Source: Gammaproteobacteria bacterium (lineage in GTDB: Bacteria; Pseudomonadota; Gammaproteobacteria; SG8-11). Taken from it: a stretch of DNA of 36,866 bases. The position numbers were made by a program, and so were the translations under genes. Below are positions 26,678 through 35,214 of this stretch, piece by piece (position 1 is the first letter of the stretch; each line of letters begins with the position of its first letter). Location of the stretch: positions 1 to 36,866 of the forward strand of contig JAUWSG010000008.1 of NCBI GenBank assembly GCA_030610155.1, given 5' to 3'. The notes under the pieces were generated by a model that was not told where the DNA came from, ran no database searches, and was given only the letters and a program-made list of their open reading frames with translations.

Positions 26678-28051
26678 TTATTTATTTTTTCGTATGAATG
26701 TTACAAATCGATCGGCCCAGTGATTCGATGCCACATCACGTAAATGGGCGAAGCTTGCAAGTAGATTTTTATAAACGATACCATCATATTTGCCATTAAT
26801 TCCATAGCCGCGCAATACTTCATACGCAAATGTTGTATTGTCAGGCACATTTTCCAGACTTGAGTAATGGAACTCATGTGCAGGAATTTCAGTTATATTT
26901 TCTTTGTTGTTGTTCAGATCCCATGGTCCGTTTCCTGTCTCGCGTAGACGTACATAACCCCGGCCCTGTGGTTTTTTATGCATAATGATGTCGCCCGGGA
27001 TCACACCGACCATGGTATGTTCATTATTGTTCCAGTGAATACTTCGAGACAGATACATGAGTCCGCCGCATTCAGCGTAAGTGGGAAGGCCGGACTCAAT
27101 CTTGTTCAGGATATCATTGCGCAATGAGGAGTTATTTTCCAGTTCTGCCATTTGAGTTTCGGGGAAGCCGCCGCCGATAAATAAACCATCAATGTCAGGC
27201 AGTTCAGGGTCTTTTAATGTGTTGATCGGGACAAGATCAGCGCCTGCCTGTTGCAGTGCTTCAAGATCACCCGGGTAATAAAAATTGAAAGCAGCGTCCA
27301 GAGCATAGCCGATTCGGACATCCTTTTTATGACTAACCGCTGTCGTGAGTTTCTTAGTCTCAGGAAAATTTGCTTTGGCCGCAATCGAGATGATCGCATC
27401 CAGATCAACCTGGTCGGCAATGAGGTCTGCGATAGTTTTTATCTGCTTGTCTGCTGCGACGGATTCTTCGCTGGGGATCAAACCAAGGTGACGTTCTGAT
27501 ATTTCCAGGCGTTCATCACGTAGAATCGCACCGAGCACGGGTACGTCTGTATAATGTTCAATGACGGCACGTAATTTTTTTTCGTGACGGCGGCCCCCCA
27601 GTTTATTAAGAATAATGCCGGCTATATTAACGTCCGGGTCAAATGCCTGGTAGCCAAGTATCAACGGGGCAATACCGCGTGTCATGCCGCGGGCATCGAT
27701 GACCAGAATAACGGGTGCATTGATTAATTTACATATCGCAGCATTACTGTTGCTGCCATCAAGATCAAGGCCGTCATAAAGACCTTTATTTCCTTCGATA
27801 ACCGAAATGTCAGCACCCTGGCTGTATTGTGACACGGTATTTATTATTTCCGTATTGGACATGGTATTAAAATCAAGGTTATGACAGGCGTGTCCGGCGG
27901 CACGGCCTAACCACATGGGGTCAATATAATCCGGGCCTTTTTTGAAGGGTTGAACAATGAGTTTGCGTTGCTTTAAGGCCGCACACAAACCCAGTGAAAC
28001 AGTTGTTTTACCAGATGATTTATAGGCGGCGGAAATAAAGAAATGTGGCAT
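26678..28051 (-). CDS. dsrN: DsrN, siroheme amidase (CobB/CbiA family)
   Basis: The 457-residue product has a P-loop AAYKSSGKT (residues 8-16), FKKGPDYIDP and IEGNKGLYDG. A C-terminal glutamine amidotransferase-like domain follows with GGGFPETQM and the catalytic Cys in YAECGGLMYLSRS. The fold is that of cobyrinic acid a,c-diamide synthase. Inside a dsr operon it is DsrN, which makes the amide on siroheme used by DsrAB. It follows the TrpD-like gene by 26 nt and precedes dsrR by 30 nt. Length is normal. Context and sequence agree; a cobalamin role is unlikely because no cobalamin genes are near. Confidence 0.92.
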   Translation of the reverse strand: MPHFFISAAYKSSGKTTVSLGLCAALKQRKLIVQPFKKGPDYIDPMWLGRAAGHACHNLDFNTMSNTEIINTVSQYSQGADISVIEGNKGLYDGLDLDGSNSNAAICKLINAPVILVIDARGMTRGIAPLILGYQAFDPDVNIAGIILNKLGGRRHEKKLRAVIEHYTDVPVLGAILRDERLEISERHLGLIPSEESVAADKQIKTIADLIADQVDLDAIISIAAKANFPETKKLTTAVSHKKDVRIGYALDAAFNFYYPGDLEALQQAGADLVPINTLKDPELPDIDGLFIGGGFPETQMAELENNSSLRNDILNKIESGLPTYAECGGLMYLSRSIHWNNNEHTMVGVIPGDIIMHKKPQGRGYVRLRETGNGPWDLNNNKENITEIPAHEFHYSSLENVPDNTTFAYEVLRGYGINGKYDGIVYKNLLASFAHLRDVASNHWADRFVTFIRKNK

Positions 28052-28077
28052 AGGTTAGACAGCTCGGAGAGGTGGTA

Positions 28078-29079
28078 TTAAGCCGCGTTACTGTATTTAT
28101 CTTTTGATCGATTGTCCCACATTTTTTTCGCCAATGCTTCTGCTTCGTCGATAGTGTCCGCCTTGCCCATCATCTTAAGGGTAATTGCGGCAGTACCCAC
28201 GACGGCAGCTGCGCCATATTCATAATCTATTTCGCCGCGCCATAATGCGATCAGGTTAGCACTATCGAGTGTTTCATCTTTAACATGGCGTTTTTTGAAC
28301 ATCGGTGGCCACTCTTCATTAATCATCTCGCCGTTGTGTACACTTTGTACCAGGCATTTCATGTCCGGGTTGCGCTCAATTTCGCCGCCTTCGCCTTTGA
28401 TGACCGCCATATGGGGCTGGTTTAACAGAACACCGGCTTCCTGATGAGTAGGGTGGTAGCCAGGGTGAAAGATACCTTGCATCATATAAGTCGCATTGTA
28501 GGGGTTGATCATGCGTGAAAGGGTATGTACCGGCGAGCGCAATCCCAGAAAAGACCGGAGTTGAATAATTTGTTGTAATTTTGGACACAAATGCTCGAGA
28601 TCCATGTAGGCAAAATTGTCCTGCTCGATGGCTTTATTAACTTCATCGAACGTCGTGGCCACATTCAGTCCCAGTTCACGCAATACATCATTGGTGTAGA
28701 TTCTTCCTGCTGTATGGCCGCTTGCGCCATGCATGAAGACACGCACACCATTTTCGGCAAATAATAACGCTGTTAAAATAAACCAGGGCAGGTGTCGGCG
28801 TTTGCCGGCATAAGATGACCAGTCCAGGTCAATTGTTACTTTATCAGCAGGTAATTGAATAAAGTCTTTGACTGCGCGTACGAACCCGGCCACTTCCTCG
28901 CCGGTTTCTTCCTTGACGCGCAACAGCATTAGATAGGCGCCTAACTGCTCGGGTGTGACCTCATCATTGAGCACCATGGTGAATGATTCATAAGCTTCAT
29001 CTTCGGTAAATGAACGCGATCCGCTTTTTCCTTTTCCAAGAATGCGAATAAAATGGGCAAACGGGTGTTCCTGATACAT
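28078..29079 (-). CDS. TrpD-like glycosyl transferase family protein (YbiB/TrpD2-like)
   Basis: The 333-residue product has an N-terminal helical part with FTEDEAYESFTMVL and GAYLMLLRVKEETGEEVAGF, which resembles the start of anthranilate phosphoribosyltransferase (TrpD). The family's glycine-rich PRPP loop (GTGGD) is absent: the equivalent region reads DWSSYAGKRRHLPWF. Later it has VFMHGASGHTAGR and YMDLEHLCPKL. It is therefore not a tryptophan-pathway enzyme and may be a TrpD2-like nucleic-acid or phosphoribosyl binder; this is inference. It lies between dsrP (20 nt upstream) and dsrN (26 nt downstream), so it is co-expressed with the dsr genes. Its role in sulfur oxidation is unknown to me. 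Confidence 0.8.
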   Translation of the reverse strand: MYQEHPFAHFIRILGKGKSGSRSFTEDEAYESFTMVLNDEVTPEQLGAYLMLLRVKEETGEEVAGFVRAVKDFIQLPADKVTIDLDWSSYAGKRRHLPWFILTALLFAENGVRVFMHGASGHTAGRIYTNDVLRELGLNVATTFDEVNKAIEQDNFAYMDLEHLCPKLQQIIQLRSFLGLRSPVHTLSRMINPYNATYMMQGIFHPGYHPTHQEAGVLLNQPHMAVIKGEGGEIERNPDMKCLVQSVHNGEMINEEWPPMFKKRHVKDETLDSANLIALWRGEIDYEYGAAAVVGTAAITLKMMGKADTIDEAEALAKKMWDNRSKDKYSNAA

Positions 29080-29099
29080 GGGTCAGGTTCCTCAATATT

Positions 29100-30344
29100 T
29101 TAAGCGGTGGCTTCTGATTCTGCTGTTTCTTCAGTCGCGGGTTTGTAATGAGGATCAACGATAGCGTCATCCAGACTCAGTGGCAGGAAGCGTAGCACCT
29201 TGATTCCGATGGTGACCATAATCAGTGCAATGGCGACGCCGCCTACACCTAAGGCTATTTCCGGCATGCTGGGGCTATAGTGATTGACGACACCATCAAA
29301 AAAGCTGCTGCTGACTTCAAAACCTGGAAACATGTTAAGTGGAAATGCCTGGCCACCAATAATAATGCCATACATTTGCGCCAGGCCACCTGTAATGACA
29401 AGAACACAGCTGATTGTGATCCACAAGGCTGATTCTCTTGTCGCCGGGCTGTAGAGAAGAAATAATGGAATCAGGCTGCCAAGGAGTATTTGTACACCCC
29501 AGAACAAAAAGGTGTAGATACCGCCGTTGAGTAAAATAAACTGCTCGAATCCATGGTGTTCAGTCGCATACAGGTTGGTCAGGTGAAAAATCGCGACGAT
29601 TAATAAGACTGCCGCAACAAATACACCTAGCAGGTTCTTTAATCGAGACAGCACGGCTGTGCCCAGGGGGCGTCCTGTTCCCGCATAACTGCCCATTAAG
29701 ATCAGAATAAAGATCGCCATACCAAACGAAAATGACATAAGAATAAACATCGGTGCCATGATGGCCGCATCATAACTCTGTCGGGCGACCAGGAAGCCAA
29801 AGATCGAACCCGTACCGGTTGTCAGTATCAGGCGCCAGGTAAAGGCGGCAAAACCAACCGCTTTACTGTATTTGTTCATGCGGTGTTCCATCATCATCCA
29901 CAGGTAAACACCGACAATAACCAGAAAGCCGTTATAGAGAAAAATATTCCAGGCAAATATCGATTTAAAATTGTAATTTGTCATGGCGACAATGAGTCGA
30001 TCAGGTCGGCCCAGATCAAGTACCAGTACACTGAGCCCGCCCATCAGTAATGCAATCGCCACCAGGCCCGAGAGTGGGGCAAGGGGTTTGTAGGCCGTTT
30101 TGCCGAACACAGAGGCTATGGAGGCAACGTTCAAGGCGCCTGAGGCCGCGACTATCAGGAACACGGCAAAAACATGTGGCACTCCCCAGACAATCTGGTT
30201 CGTCATACCGGTGACATGGTGGCCGTTGTGTTCCATGTAATAGGTGGCTGCAAGGGCGATCGCGATGATGACAGCAAAAAAGCCCAGCAAAATATAATAA
30301 TTAATGCTGTTGCCTTCAATTTCCCGGTAGTGAATTTTTGCCAT
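29100..30344 (-). CDS. dsrP: DsrP, NrfD-type membrane subunit of DsrMKJOP
   Basis: The 414-residue product has about ten hydrophobic helices and the overall look of NrfD/HybB-type quinone-interacting proteins. It stands in the dsrMK-L-JOP order, immediately after dsrO (4 nt gap). DsrP should exchange electrons with membrane quinone and pass them through DsrO and DsrJ. ATG at 30344 has AAGGA in the end of dsrO as ribosome site. Both ends look complete. A short hydrophilic tail (rich in E, A, T) closes it. Confidence 0.92.
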   Translation of the reverse strand: MAKIHYREIEGNSINYYILLGFFAVIIAIALAATYYMEHNGHHVTGMTNQIVWGVPHVFAVFLIVAASGALNVASIASVFGKTAYKPLAPLSGLVAIALLMGGLSVLVLDLGRPDRLIVAMTNYNFKSIFAWNIFLYNGFLVIVGVYLWMMMEHRMNKYSKAVGFAAFTWRLILTTGTGSIFGFLVARQSYDAAIMAPMFILMSFSFGMAIFILILMGSYAGTGRPLGTAVLSRLKNLLGVFVAAVLLIVAIFHLTNLYATEHHGFEQFILLNGGIYTFLFWGVQILLGSLIPLFLLYSPATRESALWITISCVLVITGGLAQMYGIIIGGQAFPLNMFPGFEVSSSFFDGVVNHYSPSMPEIALGVGGVAIALIMVTIGIKVLRFLPLSLDDAIVDPHYKPATEETAESEATA

Positions 30345-30348
30345 GAAT

Positions 30349-31143
30349 TTAAATTCCTTGATAACGGACGCCAGGATTAAGTTTCAGGTCGCCACGTACT
30401 TGCATACTTGCCTCTTTGCTAATACGGAGTGCAATTTCACTTGATGCGTCTTTTAAATCACCAAATATGAGTGCTTTATGGCCATCTTTTGCACAAGCTT
30501 CAACGCAGGCCGGTGTTTCACCTTTGTCAACGCGATGCACACATAAGGTACAACTTTCCACCGTGCCTTTACCGCGCGGTATCCCTTGCACTTGTCCGGT
30601 CAGTTCTTCGTGGATAAACGAACGTGCCTTGTAAGGGCAGGCCATCATGCAATATCGACAACCAATACAGAGATGTTTATCAACCAGCACAATGCCATCG
30701 GCACGCTTGAAGGATGCGCCGGTCGGGCAAACATCGACACAAGGTGGAAATTCGCAATGTTGACACATCATGGGTAAAGAAACGGTTCGGTTCGTGCTTT
30801 TGTCCCGTAGTTTAACGGTACGGATCCATTGCGCATCGGTTTCAGGCCGATCGAAACCCTGTAATCCATTTTCATCATTGCAGGCTTTGACGCAGGCATC
30901 ACAGCCATTACCGCATTTGCTGGTATCGATGAGTAATCCGTAACGTACGTTACTGCTTACCGCTTCATCAGCTGGGCGTGCCTGTGCAAAATTATTCAGT
31001 ACCAAACCAGAGCCCAGCGCACCTGTTGCGGTCACTGCCGCAAGCTGACCAAGGAATTTACGTCTGTAGTTATTAACATGATCGTTATTAACGTGACCGT
31101 TATCTACTTGATCGTTGTTAGTGTGATCGTCAGTCTGGCTCAT
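30349..31143 (-). CDS. dsrO: DsrO, periplasmic iron-sulfur subunit with Tat signal
   Basis: The 264-residue product has a Tat signal with the RRKFLG motif at residues 27-32, preceded by a 20-residue stretch of pentapeptide repeats. The mature part carries four ferredoxin-type cysteine groups: CGNGCDACVKAC, CQHCEFPPCVDVC, CIGCRYCMMAC and CTLCVHRVDKGETPACVEAC. This is the DsrO/NrfC pattern for 4Fe-4S electron wires, here on the periplasmic face of DsrMKJOP. Its ATG overlaps the dsrJ stop by one base. Its 3' end is 4 nt from dsrP. Confidence 0.93.
   Translation of the reverse strand: MSQTDDHTNNDQVDNGHVNNDHVNNYRRKFLGQLAAVTATGALGSGLVLNNFAQARPADEAVSSNVRYGLLIDTSKCGNGCDACVKACNDENGLQGFDRPETDAQWIRTVKLRDKSTNRTVSLPMMCQHCEFPPCVDVCPTGASFKRADGIVLVDKHLCIGCRYCMMACPYKARSFIHEELTGQVQGIPRGKGTVESCTLCVHRVDKGETPACVEACAKDGHKALIFGDLKDASSEIALRISKEASMQVRGDLKLNPGVRYQGI
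31069..31128. repeat. 15-bp tandem repeat inside dsrO (4 units)
   Basis: Residues 6-25 of DsrO are four five-residue units, DHTNN, DQVDN, GHVNN and DHVNN, encoded by four diverged 15-bp repeats on the minus strand. They lie just ahead of the Tat twin-arginine motif. In-frame slippage would lengthen or shorten this leader without breaking the gene. Confidence 0.88.
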
Positions 31144-31571
31144 TAATGTTTACTCATAGCAGAATCATTTGTCTTGCCATGTCCCCGTTTATCATTACCC
31201 GGTCTGGATGCATGGCATTCGAAGCAATCTATTTTTACAGCAGCAAATGTGTGGCAACTGTTGCAAAAATGCTTTGGATTTTTGAAATCCACAGGCACAT
31301 TGTCGTCATCTTTGACGGCATGGCAGTTGATGCATTCCTTGAAGCTGTGTTTTTTGGTGCGTATACCTCTATGCACGGTTTCATCACGTTGATGAAGAAT
31401 CAGTTCCATATGATTCTTGCGCATGAAATCGGTCTCTTCAACACATTTATCACCTTTGCCTTTAGGAATATCAGGTGTCGGTACACCCGCAAAAGCCGGC
31501 AAACAGAACAGCATTAAACTGAGTAGTGCGGTCCTGATACCTGTAATGTTTGTGATGAAGGTTGATTGCAT
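31143..31571 (-). CDS. dsrJ: DsrJ, triheme periplasmic cytochrome c
   Basis: The 142-residue product has a signal segment (TALLSLMLFCLPAFA, residues 14-28) and three CXXCH heme sites: CINCH, CNSCH and CFECH. A conserved cysteine C43 in GDKCVEETDFMRKNHME corresponds to the Cys that ligates one heme iron in Allochromatium DsrJ. This supports the unusual His/Cys ligation here too. The frame is open for 63 more codons into dsrL, but ATG at 31571 lies 16 nt after the dsrL stop and puts the signal peptide at the N-terminus, so it is the start chosen. It is the periplasmic redox end of DsrMKJOP. Confidence 0.92.
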   Translation of the reverse strand: MQSTFITNITGIRTALLSLMLFCLPAFAGVPTPDIPKGKGDKCVEETDFMRKNHMELILHQRDETVHRGIRTKKHSFKECINCHAVKDDDNVPVDFKNPKHFCNSCHTFAAVKIDCFECHASRPGNDKRGHGKTNDSAMSKH

Positions 31572-31587
31572 AATAGTTGGCCTGATC

Positions 31588-33561
31588 TTATCCACCCAGT
31601 CCCATTTTAATATAACCGGTTGGGCATACATCTGCACAAATATGGCAGCCGATACAACGATTATAGTCGGTGTAAACGTAGCGGCCCATTGTGGACTCTT
31701 CCTTTGGCGTCTTGTGGACCGCATCCTGAGGACAGAAAATGACACAATTATCACATTCAAAACACATACCGCAACTCATGCAGCGTTTGGCCTCGGCAAC
31801 CGTTTCTTCTTCTGATAATCCCGCGACACGTTCTTCAAAATGTCCCAATACCTCATCTGCAGAGGGAACAGTTTCCTGACGCCTGTGACGATCTTCATGT
31901 TCAAAATGGCCAAGGAAAAGCTCATCTGAAGGTACGATCAGTTGATTTGAACGGTCTTCAAAATTATGTATTGCAAACCCTGTTTCAGATGTGCCATGTA
32001 CACCTCGATCAATACCCCGGGTATGTTCATCACCGGCAGGTTGGAAATGCTCGGGCTCCAGGTGAACTTCACGCAGTTTATTAATCAGGTCAAAGTGATG
32101 TACATCCACCTTGGGGCGTTTGCCCAGATCCTGGTGACTGAGATAATGATCGATGCTTTCCACAGCGATTGATGCCTGTCCGATAGCGGTGGTTAACAAG
32201 TGAGGTCGTATAATATCACCGCAAACAAAATAACCGGGTTTGTTGGGAACCTGGAAGTTCTTGTCAGCATCCATCAGGCCTCTGTCATTGGCAAATCCTT
32301 CCATGCCTTCGAAATTCCCTGCCTGACCGATGGCAGAAACGACCAGATCGCATTCTATGTCATATTCAGAGCCTTCAATAACTTCAGCTTTACCGCTTGC
32401 ATAATCAAGCTTGGCCACACGTAGTGCGGTTGCCCGCCCGTCTTTCCCGAGGATGACTTCAACAGGTGTTAATGAACCACGAATATCAACACCTTCGCGG
32501 GTAGCGTCATCAATTTCATGTTGGGCGGCACTCATGTTTTCAATAGGCTGCCGTGACATCAGTAATACGTCTGCACCTTCTCGTGCGGCAATGCCGACGA
32601 CATCATGTGCCGTATGCCCCATGACGATATTTTCAGGACGGTCTTTTTCAGCAATATTTGTGATATGGCCCAATCGTCTGGCAACAGAAGCCACGTCAAT
32701 AGAGGTATCACCGCCACCAATGACAATGACTTTGCCGGCGACTGATTTTAAACGTCCATCGTTAAATGCTTCCAGAAATGCGACACCGGTAATGCAGTTT
32801 GTTGCCTCTGCACCGGGGATAGGAATCGGCCGGCCTGATTGGGCGCCAATTGCAAACAGGACGGCATCGTAATCTTTTTCCAGCTGTTCCATTGTTATAT
32901 CGCTACCCACGCGTGTTTTCATTTTGATTTCCACGCCCATATCAACGATACGGTTGATTTCCCCATCCAGCACATCGCGGGGTGTTCGATAGCCCGGAAT
33001 GCCATAACGCATCATGCCACCCAGTTCTTCGTGCTCATCAAAAACAGTCGCGCCGTAACCTTTCAGTTTTAACTGGTATGCTGCCGCAAGTCCGGCAGGG
33101 CCGCCACCAATGATGGCCACTTTCTTGTCTATAGTGTTGCCTGCGGTAAATGTATATTTTTCTTTTAGTGCATTATCACCGATGAATTGTTCGACCGCAT
33201 TGATACCGACATTGTCTTCAACTTCATTGCGGTTACAACCATCTTCACACGGTGCAGGGCAGACACGGCCCATAATAGAGGGAAACGGGTTTGCGCTGGT
33301 TGAACGACGAAAAGCGTATTCTTGCCAGGTTGAACCTTCTGCCGGTTGTTCAATGCCTCTGACAACGTTGAGCCAACCCCTGATGTCTTCACCTGAAGGA
33401 CAGCTGCTTTGACAGGGTGGTGTTTGATGAACATAGGTGGGGCATTTATATGTAGTATCGGCTTCGAATATTTCATCTTTCCAGGGCAGAGGCTCATGAT
33501 CGCCGTCTGAATATTTTCGAAATGTATGTTCTTTACCTGCTTTATCTGCCGGAGTTGACAT
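31588..33561 (-). CDS. dsrL: DsrL, iron-sulfur flavoprotein NAD(P)H oxidoreductase
   Basis: The 657-residue product is a GltD-like flavoprotein. It has N-terminal cysteine sites (CPTYVHQTPPCQSSCPSG and CPAPCEDGCNRNEV), the FAD motif IIGGGPAGLAAA and a second dinucleotide motif VIGGGDTSIDVA. A C-terminal two-cluster ferredoxin domain follows (CMSCGMCFECDNCVIFC; CIGCHICADVCPTGY). This layout is DsrL, which takes electrons from rDsrAB sulfite production to NAD(P)+ and is required for sulfur oxidation. ATG at 33561 has a perfect AAGGAG 7 nt before the start; a longer frame from 33588 is not needed. It lies between dsrK and dsrJ. Confidence 0.94.
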   Translation of the reverse strand: MSTPADKAGKEHTFRKYSDGDHEPLPWKDEIFEADTTYKCPTYVHQTPPCQSSCPSGEDIRGWLNVVRGIEQPAEGSTWQEYAFRRSTSANPFPSIMGRVCPAPCEDGCNRNEVEDNVGINAVEQFIGDNALKEKYTFTAGNTIDKKVAIIGGGPAGLAAAYQLKLKGYGATVFDEHEELGGMMRYGIPGYRTPRDVLDGEINRIVDMGVEIKMKTRVGSDITMEQLEKDYDAVLFAIGAQSGRPIPIPGAEATNCITGVAFLEAFNDGRLKSVAGKVIVIGGGDTSIDVASVARRLGHITNIAEKDRPENIVMGHTAHDVVGIAAREGADVLLMSRQPIENMSAAQHEIDDATREGVDIRGSLTPVEVILGKDGRATALRVAKLDYASGKAEVIEGSEYDIECDLVVSAIGQAGNFEGMEGFANDRGLMDADKNFQVPNKPGYFVCGDIIRPHLLTTAIGQASIAVESIDHYLSHQDLGKRPKVDVHHFDLINKLREVHLEPEHFQPAGDEHTRGIDRGVHGTSETGFAIHNFEDRSNQLIVPSDELFLGHFEHEDRHRRQETVPSADEVLGHFEERVAGLSEEETVAEAKRCMSCGMCFECDNCVIFCPQDAVHKTPKEESTMGRYVYTDYNRCIGCHICADVCPTGYIKMGLGG

Positions 33562-33660
33562 GTGTGTGCTCCTTTGTACATCAAACAATGAATGTGAAAA
33601 TATTATTAATAAAAATTACTAAAACTTTATCTCCAGGTCGAAACCCGGGCCTTGCATCTA

Positions 33661-35151
33661 TTATTCTGTTGGGCCAAGAATCAGCGAATCCCCGACAATC
33701 TGGTGAAGGCTGGTTATCATGTCCATGCTGTAATCATAATAGGGCAGGGATTTGGCGAATTGGGTCTTGCATATGGCACAGATGGCAACGAATGTATCAA
33801 CACCATGTTCATCAACGACCTGTTTTAATGCCTGCATTCTAGGTGCTGCACCTTTAATACGCAGTTCCATCAGATCATCGGTCAACAGACCGCCGCCGCC
33901 ACCACAACAAAATGTATTTTCATGTATGGTTTCAGGCGCCATATCGAAAAAATGATTTGCGCAGGACTTGATTACTTCACGTGGCAAAATGAATTGGCCA
34001 CCAGGTATATTGCCCATGCGGGATCCACGTGCAACATTACATGAATCATGGAATGTTATTCTGCGATGATCATTGGCTTCCTTGTCAATTTTAAGCGCGC
34101 CACGTTTGATCAAGTCATGTGTGACTTCGACAATGTGCGAAGGCATGGGGTATTGTTTGTCAAGAAAGTCCATTGGCCCGATCAGCGTGTTCCAGAAACT
34201 GTAGGCTACTCGCCAGGCATGACCACATTCGCCAACAACGATGCGTTTAACACCCAGGTCATAGGCCGCATCCCTGATTCGCATTGCAGCCTTTTTCAGG
34301 TTATCGTTGCTGCCGATAAACATGGAAAAATTGGCTGCTTCAGAGGCATATGAACTGACAGTCCAGCTGATGCCTGCTTGATGAAAAACTTTTGCGTAAC
34401 CAATCAGGCCATCAATATGGGGTTCAGCAAAAAAATCAGCGGAAGGTGTGATGAGCAGCACGTCCGCGCCTTTCTGGTCAACCGGCACACGAACATCGAG
34501 ACCGGTTTCATCTTTGATATCTTCTTCCAGCCCTTCCATGGTATCGACCAGCGCACGTTTGGGCAGGCCCAGGTTATTACCAATGACATGGACTTTGCCT
34601 AGAATTTCGTTGCAATACTTTTGTCCGACACCGACTGAATCCAGTATTTCCCTGGCAGCCATGGATATTTCAGCCGTATCGATGCCGTAAGGGCAGAATA
34701 CGGAACATCGTCTACATTGCGAACACTGATGGAAGTAGCTATACCATTGGTCCAGGACTTCTTTTGTAAGATCGACAGCGCCGACGAGTTTCGGGAAAAA
34801 TTTTCCGGCAAAGGTGAAGTAGCGGCGATAGACAGCACGAAATAAATCCTGACGTGCAACGGGCATGTTTTTCGGGTCAGCGGTGCCCAGAAAATAGTGG
34901 CACTTGTCTGTACAGGCGCCGCATTTAACGCAGGTGTCGAGAAATACCTGTAAGGCACGTGATCCCTTGACCAGTTCGCCCATCTTGTTAATAGCCACTT
35001 CCTGCCAGTTATCGAGTAATTCACCCGGATAGCCGACTGATTTTTGATGTTCCGGTTTGGCCACGTAGGGTTTGCTGTGCGCCATTGATCCTTCCTGGAT
35101 CAGAGGGATCACCGGATATTCCTTCAACTCTGGTACTTCAAAGTCAGCCAC
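33661..35151 (-). CDS. dsrK: DsrK, cytoplasmic iron-sulfur subunit (HdrD-like)
   Basis: The 496-residue product has two 4Fe-4S groups at C74/C77/C80/C84 (CVKCGACTDKC) and C143/C146/C149/C153 (CSQCRRCSVFC). A C-terminal HdrD-like part follows with GECGHAW, SCNVARG, FCCGGGGG and AICAICKTQF. The CCG-type domain is the proposed site for DsrC disulfide or trisulfide chemistry, as in heterodisulfide reductase. It starts with GTG at 35151, with GAGG about 10 nt upstream. It follows dsrM across a 63-nt spacer that has a 15-bp duplication. Confidence 0.94.
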   Translation of the reverse strand: MADFEVPELKEYPVIPLIQEGSMAHSKPYVAKPEHQKSVGYPGELLDNWQEVAINKMGELVKGSRALQVFLDTCVKCGACTDKCHYFLGTADPKNMPVARQDLFRAVYRRYFTFAGKFFPKLVGAVDLTKEVLDQWYSYFHQCSQCRRCSVFCPYGIDTAEISMAAREILDSVGVGQKYCNEILGKVHVIGNNLGLPKRALVDTMEGLEEDIKDETGLDVRVPVDQKGADVLLITPSADFFAEPHIDGLIGYAKVFHQAGISWTVSSYASEAANFSMFIGSNDNLKKAAMRIRDAAYDLGVKRIVVGECGHAWRVAYSFWNTLIGPMDFLDKQYPMPSHIVEVTHDLIKRGALKIDKEANDHRRITFHDSCNVARGSRMGNIPGGQFILPREVIKSCANHFFDMAPETIHENTFCCGGGGGLLTDDLMELRIKGAAPRMQALKQVVDEHGVDTFVAICAICKTQFAKSLPYYDYSMDMITSLHQIVGDSLILGPTE

Positions 35152-35164
35152 GTATTGTTTGCCT

Positions 35165-35194
35165 CAAAACTGTTTGTTTCAGAACTGTCTGTTT
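35165..35194. repeat. 15-bp direct duplication upstream of dsrK
   Basis: CAAAACTGTTTGTTT (35165-35179) and CAGAACTGTCTGTTT (35180-35194) match at 13 of 15 positions. They lie in the dsrM-dsrK spacer, just before the dsrK ribosome site on the minus strand. Confidence 0.75.
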
Positions 35195-35214
35195 CAGATT
35201 CATGGTCAATAAAT

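Noticed and set aside
31572-31760. Longer DsrJ frame starting at 31760
   Set aside because: It would overlap dsrL by 173 nt and place 63 residues before the signal peptide; ATG at 31571, just after the dsrL stop, fits the family.
32411-32872. 153-codon plus-strand frame inside dsrL
   Set aside because: It is antisense to a clearly coding region with intact FAD and NAD motifs; composition is that of a shadow frame.
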